NCBI GenBank assembly: GCA_023256455.1
Contig: JAGDXN010000063.1
Coordinates: 1 to 17,702 of the forward strand
Direction of reading: 5' to 3'
Length of the DNA stretch: 17,702 nt
Source: Cuniculiplasma sp.
GTDB lineage: Archaea; Thermoplasmatota; Thermoplasmata; Thermoplasmatales; Thermoplasmataceae
The position numbers and the translations under genes are program-made. Positions 1 through 7,570 of the stretch are shown piece by piece. Under the pieces are notes generated by a model. That model was not told the origin of the DNA. It searched no databases and saw only the letters and a list, made by a program, of their open reading frames with translations. Every line of letters begins with the position of its first letter. The stretch's first letter is position 1.

Positions 1-649
1 AGGCCCCCCTTAAGGGTGAAAATACATTTACGCAGACTTCATCGGAAACAAGAGTTTTGGCTCCTTCCCCAAGAACAAACAAAAAATATTCGCTTTTGCT
101 TCTTAAAAGTTTTTCAACCTTTTCCCTGAACTCTGTATAACGGTTTTCACAAAGTCCCTTAATTAAAAGAATTTCAAGCTTTCCGGGCTTAAGTTCAATT
201 ATGCCCCTGATGTCCTTAATCAGGATTCTTTTGCCAGATTTTCCATCACTCATTGCAACGGCCATGCTCTTTGTCTGCTTTCTTTTTGTTGCGTGGAGAT
301 AACCGTTCTTCATAAACAGGTATACATCATCTCCCGTGGCAATATCATCATCGCAGATTGCCTCCCAGCCGTTTGCTTCCGTAAGAAATTCTGCACTTTC
401 CGCCAGAAATTTTTTCACACCTGTGAGAGATGTTGAAAGATATTCATAACCCGAAGATGTAATATCCATGTCATTGAGAAAGCCTGCGTCCTTTAGCCTC
501 TTAACATAATATCTTACGCCCTGAAGAGTGATGTTAAGGCTCCTGCCAATTTTGGCCAGATTTCTTTCTCCTTTCAAAATCCTCATCATCACTGCCAGTT
601 CCATGATGTTAACGTCTTTAATGTGCAGATCTGAGGTCACTGTGGGCAT
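1..649 (-). CDS. Winged-helix transcriptional regulator, C-terminus cut off by the window edge
   Basis: Reading the minus strand from ATG at 649 gives 216 codons with no stop before base 1, so this is a real gene whose end lies outside the window. Residues about 16-60 (from MELAVMMRIL to the RYYVKRLKDAGFL stretch) look like a MarR/Lrp-type winged helix, with a wing-like ITSSGYEYL turn after it. The rest has short beta-like stretches (DDVYLFMKNGYLHATK, RILIKDIRGIIELKPG) that resemble the uncharacterised C-terminal domain of some archaeal HTH regulators; I cannot name a ligand. It is divergent from pckG, so it could regulate that gene and itself (inference). A TTTTAAATA box A at 671-663 lies only 12-20 nt before the ATG, so true initiation could instead be the in-frame GTG at 640 or ATG at 604. 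The DNA-binding call is fairly sure; the target is not. Confidence 0.75.
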   Translation of the reverse strand, partial: MPTVTSDLHIKDVNIMELAVMMRILKGERNLAKIGRSLNITLQGVRYYVKRLKDAGFLNDMDITSSGYEYLSTSLTGVKKFLAESAEFLTEANGWEAICDDDIATGDDVYLFMKNGYLHATKRKQTKSMAVAMSDGKSGKRILIKDIRGIIELKPGKLEILLIKGLCENRYTEFREKVEKLLRSKSEYFLFVLGEGAKTLVSDEVCVNVFSPLRGA

Positions 650-695
650 ATGTCAGATTAAATATTTAAAATTTTTTACATTCTCTTTCAAATTG

Positions 696-764
696 TGATT
701 AATGAAATATTATTGGTAGAATGAAAGGATTGATTTATGTAAGTGACGAATATTTCAGTAATCA
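696..764. promoter_or_regulatory. Long imperfect inverted repeat in the divergent regulator/pckG promoter region
   Basis: TGATTAATGAAATATT at 696-711 is matched by AATATTTCAGTAATCA at 749-764, which is its reverse complement at 15 of 16 positions, with a 37-nt spacer. A further TGATTTATG copy lies in direct orientation at 731-739. The right arm ends just before the pckG TATA element. The arms would suit a dimeric or paired regulator, and the divergent winged-helix protein is the obvious candidate (inference). A stem-loop is possible, but the pckG transcript should start downstream of it, which favours a DNA-level role. Confidence 0.55.
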
Positions 765-765
765 A

Positions 766-775
766 CTTTATATGT
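766..775 (+). promoter_or_regulatory. Box A (TATA) of pckG
   Basis: CTTTATATGT matches the archaeal box A. Its centre near 770 predicts transcription starting near 795-797, leaving a leader of about 12 nt that contains a GGTAAAGG purine stretch (797-804) just before ATG 808. A palindrome ACAATTGT (788-795) falls at the expected start site. Confidence 0.55.
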
Positions 776-807
776 ATAAAAAAATGAACAATTGTAGGTA
801 AAGGAAA

Positions 808-2673
808 ATGTTAGGTGTGGAAAGAGAGCCGAAAGGTGAGGATTTTGTAAGGATCTGCATGCAAGCAATTGATAAAAGTCCCTTCATGATGGAATTGAAG
901 GAAAAAAATCAAAATCTATGGAAGGAGATTTCAGATTCCATAGTTGAGTATGCATTTCTGACAGGAACTTCAGGAATAGTAATAATAGAGGGAAACGAAG
1001 AGGCAAGTATAACCGAACAGCTCCTGAGGGAAGGGAAACTTATAAAATTGAATGAGCAGAACTATCCCAATTCATACCTGTACAGAAGTCCACCCTTTGA
1101 TGTGGCCAGATCTGAAAAGGACACATACATATGTACTCAGGGAAAGCCTGAGGATGTGGGACCAACAAACAACTGGCTAAACTCAGAGGAGGCTATGAGA
1201 ATTGCTGTGGAAAACCTTAAGGGAAGCATGAAAGGAAGGCCAATGTACGTTGTTCCCTACTGGCTTGGCCCTATAGAATCAAGTTTTGGCGACGGAGGTA
1301 TAGAACTAACAGACAGCAGATACGTCGTTCTTAACCTTATGAAGATAACAAGGGTGGGCAGAAAGGTTGCAGGAGCAATTGCAAGAAAGAACAGCTTTGT
1401 GCTTGGTCTTCATTCAACAGCACAGCTCAATCCAGATAAACGATATATCATGCATTTTCCCGACGAAAATAAGAAGAGAGGAATGATTGTAAGTTTCAAT
1501 ACCGATTATGGTGGAAACGCCCTTCTCAGCAAAAAATGCCATGCCTTAAGGATAGCATCTTTTAGAGCCAGAAGGGAGGGATGGATGGCAGAGCACATGA
1601 TGCTCATAGAGGTAAAGGACCCTGAGGGAAGATCGACATTTATCAGCGGCGCCTTTCCCAGTTCGAGTGGAAAGACCAACCTTTCCATGCTGAATCCGCC
1701 TGAAGAGTACAAAAAGCAGGGATGGTCTACAAGCCTCATTAGCGATGACATAACATGGATGAACAATGTGGGCGGCACATTGATGGGAATTAACCCTGAA
1801 TATGGTTTCTTTGGAGTTGCCCCACACACAAGCATGAAGACAAATCCCGGTGCAATGAATGCGGTGAGAAGAAATACACTCTTTACCAATGTTGGGATCG
1901 ATCAGGAGAAAAATCCTTACTGGGAAGGTATGGGTCCTGTACCCACTGGGGTTATTGACTGGCAGGGCAGGCCATATGACGGAAAGGAAAAGATTGCCCA
2001 TCCAAACTCAAGGTTTACGACCCCTATTAAGGAATATAAAGATCTTTCTGAAAAATACGAAGATCCATTGGGTGCTCCAGTATCCGCTTTTCTTTTCGGG
2101 GGAAGAAGAAGCGATCTCATTCCTCTGGTTATGGAGGCTAAGAACTGGAATGAAGGTGTACTTTACGGCGCAATGCAAAGAGTGGAGACAACAGCAGCAG
2201 CAATTGGAAAGGTTGGTGAGCTCCGAAACGATCCCATGGCTATGAGGCCCTTCATGCCCTATAACATGGGTGAATACTTTGAACATTACATTGAAATGGG
2301 TAAAAAACTGAAAAAAGTTCCGAGGATATATAATGTGAACTGGTTTAGAAAAGGTAAGGAAGGGGAATTCCTCTGGCCGGGATATTCAGAGAACATGAGA
2401 GTGGTGGAATGGATACTGGGAAGGGTAAATGGAACCATAGTCAATGCAAGGGAAACTCCCATGGGATTTGTGCCGGATATTCACGATTTAAAGAGGCCTG
2501 CTGGTGTTACGGAAGAAGTTTTGAATGAACTCCTTCATATTGACCCTGCAGGTTTCCTTAAGGAACTGGATACAGTTGAACCCTTCTTTAAATCCTTTAA
2601 GGATAAATTCCCGGAAGAACTTTGGAGAGCATACTACGATGTCAGGGGAAGACTGGAAAAGGAACTTCAGTAA
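808..2673 (+). CDS. pckG: Phosphoenolpyruvate carboxykinase, GTP type
   Basis: This enzyme interconverts oxaloacetate and PEP with GTP/GDP, the entry step of gluconeogenesis in the cytoplasm. The 621 residues match the normal length of the GTP family and carry its motifs in order: GGNALLSKKCHALRIASF near 235-250, the nucleotide loop FPSSSGKTNLSML (283-295), the second metal/nucleotide motif ISDDITWM with Asp313-Asp314, FFGVAPHTSMKTNP, GPVPTGVIDWQG, HPNSRFT, FLFGGRR and VNWFRKGKEGEFLWPG. The loop normally reads SACGKT in bacterial and animal enzymes, with a reactive cysteine; here that position is Ser287. The start at ATG 808 follows a box A and a purine-rich stretch. The 3' end overlaps lipB by 35 nt, so the two are probably co-transcribed. 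Control by the divergent regulator is inference. Confidence 0.95.
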   Translation: MLGVEREPKGEDFVRICMQAIDKSPFMMELKEKNQNLWKEISDSIVEYAFLTGTSGIVIIEGNEEASITEQLLREGKLIKLNEQNYPNSYLYRSPPFDVARSEKDTYICTQGKPEDVGPTNNWLNSEEAMRIAVENLKGSMKGRPMYVVPYWLGPIESSFGDGGIELTDSRYVVLNLMKITRVGRKVAGAIARKNSFVLGLHSTAQLNPDKRYIMHFPDENKKRGMIVSFNTDYGGNALLSKKCHALRIASFRARREGWMAEHMMLIEVKDPEGRSTFISGAFPSSSGKTNLSMLNPPEEYKKQGWSTSLISDDITWMNNVGGTLMGINPEYGFFGVAPHTSMKTNPGAMNAVRRNTLFTNVGIDQEKNPYWEGMGPVPTGVIDWQGRPYDGKEKIAHPNSRFTTPIKEYKDLSEKYEDPLGAPVSAFLFGGRRSDLIPLVMEAKNWNEGVLYGAMQRVETTAAAIGKVGELRNDPMAMRPFMPYNMGEYFEHYIEMGKKLKKVPRIYNVNWFRKGKEGEFLWPGYSENMRVVEWILGRVNGTIVNARETPMGFVPDIHDLKRPAGVTEEVLNELLHIDPAGFLKELDTVEPFFKSFKDKFPEELWRAYYDVRGRLEKELQ

Positions 2674-3337
2674 CACTCAGGTAAACATACTTGCAGGCGG
2701 GATCGAAAATTATAACCAGATATTAAATTTGCAGAGAGATCTTAATCAAAAGGTCAACGAAAACGAATCCTCTGCATATATTTTAATTTGCGAGCACGAC
2801 GATGTATATACCTGCGGAATCCACACAGAACATCTGGATTCAAGATTGAAAGATCCTGTAAGGGTGGAAAGAGGCGGCTCCATAACTTTTCATGGGCCAG
2901 GGCAGCTTGTTGCCTATTATGTAATGAATATGAAGCATTTGCATACAAATATTCTTGGAATCATTGATGCTGCCCACAAATCTGAAATAAAACTCCTGGA
3001 ACGGATGGGTCTACCCGGTTCTGAGCCAAGGCTTGGAAAGGAGACTGGCGTATGGATAGGCAGGAAAAAGATTGCATCCACTGGCTTTGCCATAAGAATG
3101 AATTCAACCTTTCATGGGACGGCCCTGAACATCACAACAGATCTGAAAAAGTTTCAATTAATAAACCCATGCGGATTCGATTCTGGCATAATGACATCTT
3201 TTCATGAGATAACTGGAAAAAATTATTCGATGGATATTGTAAAAGAGATGTTCATCCAAATTGTAATAGAATCCTTTGCAATTGAAAATTATAATGTTGG
3301 GAAGATCAGTGAGCAATTGTCTGGGACTGCTCCCTGA
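2639..3337 (+). CDS. lipB: Octanoyl-[carrier protein]:protein N-octanoyltransferase LipB
   Basis: LipB moves octanoate from acyl carrier protein (or an equivalent donor) to the lipoyl domains of 2-oxoacid dehydrogenases or the glycine cleavage H protein; LipA then inserts sulfur. The 232-residue protein shows the family pattern: LICEHDDVYTCG (49-60), RGGSITFHGPGQLVAYYVM (78-96), GVWIGRKKIASTG with the active-site lysine at Lys144, HGTALNITTDL (159-169) and NPCGF with the catalytic cysteine Cys178. ATG 2639 is the only sensible start; it lies 35 nt inside pckG in another frame, preceded by GGAGAG. Its last 32 nt overlap the convergent aldehyde dehydrogenase. No LipA or lipoyl-domain gene is in the window. 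A lipoate ligase of the same fold is less likely because both LipB residues are present. Confidence 0.9.
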   Translation: MSGEDWKRNFSNTQVNILAGGIENYNQILNLQRDLNQKVNENESSAYILICEHDDVYTCGIHTEHLDSRLKDPVRVERGGSITFHGPGQLVAYYVMNMKHLHTNILGIIDAAHKSEIKLLERMGLPGSEPRLGKETGVWIGRKKIASTGFAIRMNSTFHGTALNITTDLKKFQLINPCGFDSGIMTSFHEITGKNYSMDIVKEMFIQIVIESFAIENYNVGKISEQLSGTAP

Positions 3338-4856
3338 GGAACTGCTGGAGATAGTAGAATGAGCCTGTTCCCTTTCCGCTTATTCCACTCAGTTTCCATC
3401 CAACAAAGGGCTGGGAACCGACCATAGCTCCTGTTGATCCTCCTCTCTCCCTGTTTGCGTAAACAACACCAACTTCTGCCTCGTTGAAATATTTCTGTAT
3501 TTCAGCGGGATCCTCTGTGAATATTCCTCCAGTCAGGCCATAGTCCGAACTGTTTATCCTCTTGATACCATCATCAAGATTGGATATTTTCATTATTGCC
3601 AGAACAGGAAGGAAAAGTTCATTCTGCACTATGTAGGAATCCTGCTTCAGGTCTGTCACTATGGTTGGTTCAACGTAAAAGCCATCTCTGTTCAGGACGT
3701 TTCCACCGGCAATCACCTTTCCATCCTTCTTTGCCTTTTCCATCGCATCCTTGAACTTTTCCACAGCCTCCCTGTTGATTACAGGTCCCATGTAAGAATC
3801 TTTCAATCTTGGATCATCCAGCTTTAATTTTTCAGTAACTTCCTTAATCTTCTTAACAAAGTCATCATATATGCCCTCTTCCACATAGGCTATGGAACAG
3901 GCGCTGCACTTCTGACCGGAATATCCAAAGGCTGCTCTGTAAACACCATTGACTGCCTTTTCAAGTGAGGCCTTATTTGTAACAATTATGGCGTCCTTTC
4001 CGCCCATTTCAGTTATTACAACCTTGGGTCTTTCCTTTGTGGCATTTCTGAATATGTCTATCCCTGCCTGCCTTGAACCTGTGAACAGAACACCAGCGAT
4101 ATCTTTATGGGAAACAAGGTATGGGCCTATTTCGCTCCCTTTGCCTGAAAGGAATGCAAGGGCATTTCTTGGTACGCCTGCCTCATAAAGTGTCTTTATG
4201 TAAAGGTAGGAACTCAGAGGTATGTTGCTTGAAGGCTTCAGTATAACTGCATTTCCTGTTACAAGGGGGCCCGCAACCATTCCTGCCGTAATTGCATAGA
4301 AATTAAAGGGCGCTATTACAGCAAATATGCCATAGGGCTTCATATAACTCATGCTCTCTTCGTTATCATAACCCTTTCCCGTAAATTTTACAAATCCCTG
4401 GTTCTCAATGAGGTTCAGGGCATAATATCTTAGAAAATCTATGGCTTCATCAACATCTGCCATTGCCTCAAGTCTGTTCTTTCCATTTTCATGGGCAAGA
4501 ATGGCGGATATGAGGAATTTATCCTTTGCAACCAGATCTGCAGCCTTAAGCATTACCATTGCCCTCTTAGTATATCCAAGGGCAAACCACTCTTTCTGAC
4601 CCTTTTTCAGGAGTTCAATTGCTCTGTCCACGGATTCCTTTGTGGCAGACTGGAATGTTGCAATCTCCTTTCCATCTATGGGCGAGATCAGTTTTACCTT
4701 TTCCTTCTCCATCACATCGTCAACAATAATGTTGGGGTATTCCTTATTGAGATATTTCTGAGAAGATTTAAGAGCTTCTTCATACAGTTGGTGAAACTCC
4801 TTTTCCTTACCGGCCTTACTGAATTTTATATACGTAACTTCGTTTTCGAATGGCAT
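3306..4856 (-). CDS. Aldehyde dehydrogenase, 1-pyrroline-5-carboxylate dehydrogenase-like
   Basis: An NAD(P)-dependent aldehyde dehydrogenase of 516 residues. Asn185 in APFNFYAI, the general base Glu283 in ITEMGGKDAIIV and the catalytic Cys317 in SGQKCSACS are present. The GQKCSACS motif, the length, the N-terminal extension before the usual ALDH core and the C-terminal GSTGAMVGSQPFVGWKLSG segment are typical of P5C dehydrogenases, which oxidise glutamate semialdehyde to glutamate in proline breakdown. The substrate is inferred from family resemblance; Thermoplasmatales also use ALDH-family enzymes as glyceraldehyde dehydrogenases, so this should be kept open. No proline dehydrogenase is nearby. 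The start ATG 4856 sits 25 nt from a TTATATTT box A, suggesting a leaderless mRNA. Confidence 0.88.
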   Translation of the reverse strand: MPFENEVTYIKFSKAGKEKEFHQLYEEALKSSQKYLNKEYPNIIVDDVMEKEKVKLISPIDGKEIATFQSATKESVDRAIELLKKGQKEWFALGYTKRAMVMLKAADLVAKDKFLISAILAHENGKNRLEAMADVDEAIDFLRYYALNLIENQGFVKFTGKGYDNEESMSYMKPYGIFAVIAPFNFYAITAGMVAGPLVTGNAVILKPSSNIPLSSYLYIKTLYEAGVPRNALAFLSGKGSEIGPYLVSHKDIAGVLFTGSRQAGIDIFRNATKERPKVVITEMGGKDAIIVTNKASLEKAVNGVYRAAFGYSGQKCSACSIAYVEEGIYDDFVKKIKEVTEKLKLDDPRLKDSYMGPVINREAVEKFKDAMEKAKKDGKVIAGGNVLNRDGFYVEPTIVTDLKQDSYIVQNELFLPVLAIMKISNLDDGIKRINSSDYGLTGGIFTEDPAEIQKYFNEAEVGVVYANRERGGSTGAMVGSQPFVGWKLSGISGKGTGSFYYLQQFLREQSQTIAH

Positions 4857-4877
4857 AATTTCATATTGCAGTTAACT

Positions 4878-4885
4878 AAATATAA
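4878..4885 (-). promoter_or_regulatory. Box A of the aldehyde dehydrogenase gene
   Basis: TTATATTT read on the minus strand is centred about 25 nt upstream of ATG 4856, the spacing expected if transcription starts at the A of the start codon. No Shine-Dalgarno is present between the two, consistent with leaderless translation. Confidence 0.55.
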
Positions 4886-4984
4886 TTTATCAACCTTTAA
4901 AATACCATTAAATTTTGGAATTATTATCGTTCCTTAGATCTGAAAAATAGAATTATAAAATAATTATGGTTTTTATATGTATAT

Positions 4985-5710
4985 TCAGGAAAGGCCCATA
5001 CCCTTATCCGCCGTAATGCACTGGCCATTGATTGCGGAGGAGAGTGGAGACAGCAAAAATGAGGAAATATATGCAATCTGAAGAGATTCTATTGGGCCAT
5101 CTTTTTTTGGGAAGTTGAATGGATATATTTTTCCAAAGTTGTCATCCTTCGATACTCCCCCGGGCAGGATTGAATTTACTCTCACTCCTTTATGGAAATA
5201 TTCAGAGGCAAAGGATCTTGTCACCTCTTCAAGGGCAAATTTTGAAACGGTGTATGCAGAATGGTTTCCACCGAAAAGATTTCTGGATGCCCCAATGATA
5301 ATGGCAGAACCATTATCCCCTAAAAAGGGAAGAATATGGTAAAGTATATTGTACTGGCTCATTGTATTTGATCTGAAAAATTTCTCCATATTCTCAGGCG
5401 ATGAAAGTTTTTCATCGGCCGGCTCCCATATTCCGGCGTTGGATACCATACCACTAATCTTATTCCTGTAATCCGAGATTTTTTGGGCAAATCCCTTCAC
5501 ATCATGTTCGCTGGAGGCATCGACCTTGAAAAATTTTATTCTTTCTTTCTCCTTCTGGGAAAATTCAACATCAAGCGAACCACTTCTTGATAAGGCGATC
5601 ACATTTGCTTCCATACCTGCAAGGAGTCTTAAGGTTGCAAGGCCCTGTCCCCTTCCAACACCGGATACAATGAACGTCTTTCCCTTAAAATATTCTTCGA
5701 GAAGTCCCAT
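4985..5710 (-). CDS. Short-chain dehydrogenase/reductase of unknown substrate
   Basis: A 241-residue classical SDR, cytosolic, with a complete active site: glycine-rich loop SGVGRGQG (16-23), NAG (91-93), Asn115, Ser142, Tyr153 and Lys157 (YTVSK). SRSG after the second strand (41-44), rather than an acidic residue at its end, would suit NADP, but this is weak. The C-terminal half (ILPGGVSKDD, INGQCITADKGMGLS) matches the family layout, with a degenerate end that replaces the usual VDGG. The substrate cannot be read from sequence. It lies 45 nt downstream of truA on the same strand but has a box A-like sequence of its own, so it may be read through or transcribed separately. Confidence 0.85.
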   Translation of the reverse strand: MGLLEEYFKGKTFIVSGVGRGQGLATLRLLAGMEANVIALSRSGSLDVEFSQKEKERIKFFKVDASSEHDVKGFAQKISDYRNKISGMVSNAGIWEPADEKLSSPENMEKFFRSNTMSQYNILYHILPFLGDNGSAIIIGASRNLFGGNHSAYTVSKFALEEVTRSFASEYFHKGVRVNSILPGGVSKDDNFGKIYPFNFPKKDGPIESLQIAYISSFLLSPLSSAINGQCITADKGMGLS

Positions 5711-5737
5711 ATCTATCCCATGTTTATGGAAAAGATC

Positions 5738-5746
5738 TAATTAAAA
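5738..5746 (-). promoter_or_regulatory. Possible box A of the short-chain dehydrogenase gene
   Basis: TTTTAATTA on the minus strand lies about 32 nt before ATG 5710, in the short truA-SDR gap. It predicts a leader of some 5 nt. It is AT-rich enough to be chance. Confidence 0.35.
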
Positions 5747-5755
5747 GGTTTTCAC

Positions 5756-6511
5756 TCATATTAGATATTTAGAAAGTGCATTGTAATATGCACAGGATGA
5801 CCTTTTTTTATCATTTTCCCTTTCCATATACTGGAAGATTGATCTGTTCATATATCTCTCCATTTTGATGCCCTCATATTCTATTTTCACCAGAATTAGA
5901 TTGTATGGGGGAGCAAGTTTTCTTGGCCAGTCTTCTAAAAATGGATCTTCAGACAGGGTTTCTGACATAAGGGCATAACCCATTATGAACCTTATTTGAT
6001 TCCATAAAAATCCCCTCGCCCTGAAAAATACTGCAGGCAATCCCGACATTTCTGATATCCATATTTTTTCAATCTCTCTTACAGTGTTCTTTCCCTCTGG
6101 TCTGCAAAAGTTTTTAAAATCGTGAGTACCCTCAAATTTATGGAGCCTTTGAGAAAGGATTTCATGATTAATGGATCTGGATGGTATGATATAGGCATAT
6201 TCCTTCATTGTTGCATGGCGCACATTAAAATCATCTCCTACCGGGGCATAGGAGTGGAAGGTTGCACCTCTGATTTTTGAATTTAATATACCCATTATCT
6301 TTTCTGGGTTATTTTCCGTATCTAAAGTCAGAAAGTTGTTCAGGGCCGAAACATTCCTGTCTGTTCTTGATGCACATCTTAAATTTATCCCAAGGGAGAA
6401 TTGGTCCATGCAATTTTGAATCTCATCTTCAACACTTCTGTTTCCATTGCCCCTCTGAAATCCGGTGAAGAGCGAACCATCGTAGGAAAAGCCAACTAAA
6501 AGCCTGAACAT
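5756..6511 (-). CDS. truA: tRNA pseudouridine synthase A
   Basis: TruA converts uridines of the tRNA anticodon stem-loop (positions 38-40) to pseudouridine. The 251-residue protein has the catalytic aspartate Asp51 within ASRTDRNVSA, the N-terminal VGFSYDGSLFTGFQRG strand, FRARGFLWNQIRFIMG (163-178) and the terminal LAPPYNLILVKIEY segment, all typical of the family. An in-frame ATG at 6571 would add 20 residues with no family match, so ATG 6511 is chosen; it starts directly on the first beta strand and has a TTAAATTG box A 26 nt upstream, suggesting a leaderless message. Divergent from the geranylgeranyl-reductase-like gene, followed by the SDR. Confidence 0.93.
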   Translation of the reverse strand: MFRLLVGFSYDGSLFTGFQRGNGNRSVEDEIQNCMDQFSLGINLRCASRTDRNVSALNNFLTLDTENNPEKIMGILNSKIRGATFHSYAPVGDDFNVRHATMKEYAYIIPSRSINHEILSQRLHKFEGTHDFKNFCRPEGKNTVREIEKIWISEMSGLPAVFFRARGFLWNQIRFIMGYALMSETLSEDPFLEDWPRKLAPPYNLILVKIEYEGIKMERYMNRSIFQYMERENDKKRSSCAYYNALSKYLI

Positions 6512-6532
6512 ATGATCTTCCCATGTATAATG

Positions 6533-6540
6533 CAATTTAA
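6533..6540 (-). promoter_or_regulatory. Possible box A of truA
   Basis: TTAAATTG on the minus strand is centred 26 nt from ATG 6511. The match to the box A consensus is moderate; the spacing is what supports it and the shorter truA start. Confidence 0.4.
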
Positions 6541-6607
6541 GATTAAGGTTCCTTTTACCATTGCCAGCCATTACAAAAGAATTAAACCCTTGAACTTATG
6601 CAAGGCA

Positions 6608-7570
6608 GTGGTCTGGAAAATAGGAGGAGCAGGCGTTGCAGGGTCATATCTTTACGGAAGAATGAAGCATGAGGGATTTGATGTGGAGATTTATGATCCA
6701 AAGGTTGAGGATTTTTACATTCCATGCGGCTTTGCAACAAACAGATTTAAGATTGAGCCATTTTTAAAGAATCTATCCATAGACTTCAATGATATTGTTG
6801 AAACTCCAAAGGAAAAGGTCAGTGTGAGCGGGAACAATTTTGAGAAAACCGAATTCAAATGGAATGGCCTGTGCACAGTTGACAAGATGAAGATGGAAAA
6901 AATGATGAGAGGAAATGAATCTTATATAAGATCAACAATAAAATCAGAAAAAGATCCAATTGTTGACTGTACAGGCATATCCAGGGCATATCTTGGAAAT
7001 TCTCCCGGTGATGTGACCATGTATGGCATCGAAAAGGTATGCGATTCTTCACCATTTGAAGGTTTCCATTTTGATTTTGTCAGGGGTGGAAGGGGTTATT
7101 TCTGGTCATTTCCTGTAGGAAATAGATATCACATTGGAGCTGGTGGGATTGACCTGAGGGAGGTAAGGAATTATATTGAGCCATATTCCTGCAGGAAGAT
7201 CGTTGCAAGAAAAATACGAATGGCTCCTGCTGATCCTGTGGTGAAGGGAAATGTTTTTGGTGTCGGTGAAAGCATAGGATACATATCACCCCTTCTTGGT
7301 GAGGGAATAGTTCCTGCAATGGAAAATGCTGAAAAATTCTTCCAGATCATAAAGAATAGGGATGATATGGAAGAAATATCCCTGATTTATAAAAGAAGCA
7401 TTGGGAAGGAACTTGAGAAATTCAGTAAAATATCAAGACTTGTTGAAAACGTTCAGAATGGCAGGGCAATTAATTTTGAAAATATTTCAATTCTTAGAAA
7501 GGCATTGAATGAGGTAAAGAATTTTGGAATGAAGCCCGATTTTATAAAAATAATCAGGCATTTCCTATAG
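6608..7570 (+). CDS. Geranylgeranyl reductase family flavoprotein, short form
   Basis: FAD-dependent reductases of this family saturate the isoprenoid chains of archaeal ether lipids at the membrane surface. The protein has the N-terminal FAD loop IGGAGVAGS (5-13), a cysteine in FYIPCGF (Cys40), the family signature YFWSFP-x7-GAG (164-179) and the second FAD motif followed by SPLLGEGI (227-234). In the second motif GESIG replaces the usual GDAAG. With GTG 6608 as start it is 320 residues, against roughly 390-450 for characterised members, so it is probably a paralog whose substrate may differ (inference). Upstream in-frame codons (ATG 6530, ATG 6512) would run through the truA promoter and add residues before the first FAD strand, so they are unlikely; TTG 6590 is an alternative. 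The stop overlaps the convergent aldolase gene by 6 nt. Confidence 0.8.
   Translation: MVWKIGGAGVAGSYLYGRMKHEGFDVEIYDPKVEDFYIPCGFATNRFKIEPFLKNLSIDFNDIVETPKEKVSVSGNNFEKTEFKWNGLCTVDKMKMEKMMRGNESYIRSTIKSEKDPIVDCTGISRAYLGNSPGDVTMYGIEKVCDSSPFEGFHFDFVRGGRGYFWSFPVGNRYHIGAGGIDLREVRNYIEPYSCRKIVARKIRMAPADPVVKGNVFGVGESIGYISPLLGEGIVPAMENAEKFFQIIKNRDDMEEISLIYKRSIGKELEKFSKISRLVENVQNGRAINFENISILRKALNEVKNFGMKPDFIKIIRHFL

Noticed and set aside
721-801. A 26-codon open frame (ATG 721 to TAA) just before pckG
   Set aside because: It spans the pckG box A and would begin upstream of the expected transcription start, so it is unlikely to be in the mRNA. No ribosome site precedes it.
1546-2001. Long antisense open frame across pckG (151 codons, minus strand)
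   Set aside because: It mirrors a clearly conserved gene on the other strand, has cysteine- and histidine-rich random-looking composition and no family pattern.
2525-2638. N-terminal extension of lipB from ATG 2525
   Set aside because: The added 38 residues are pckG read in another frame and have no LipB counterpart; the family match starts after ATG 2639.
3949-4188. Plus-strand open frames within the aldehyde dehydrogenase and other minus-strand genes
   Set aside because: They are reverse-strand shadows of conserved coding sequence without ribosome sites or family features.
6512-6571. Longer starts for truA (6571) and for the GGR-like gene (6512 or 6530)
   Set aside because: Both would cross the divergent promoter region and overlap each other, and neither adds conserved residues.
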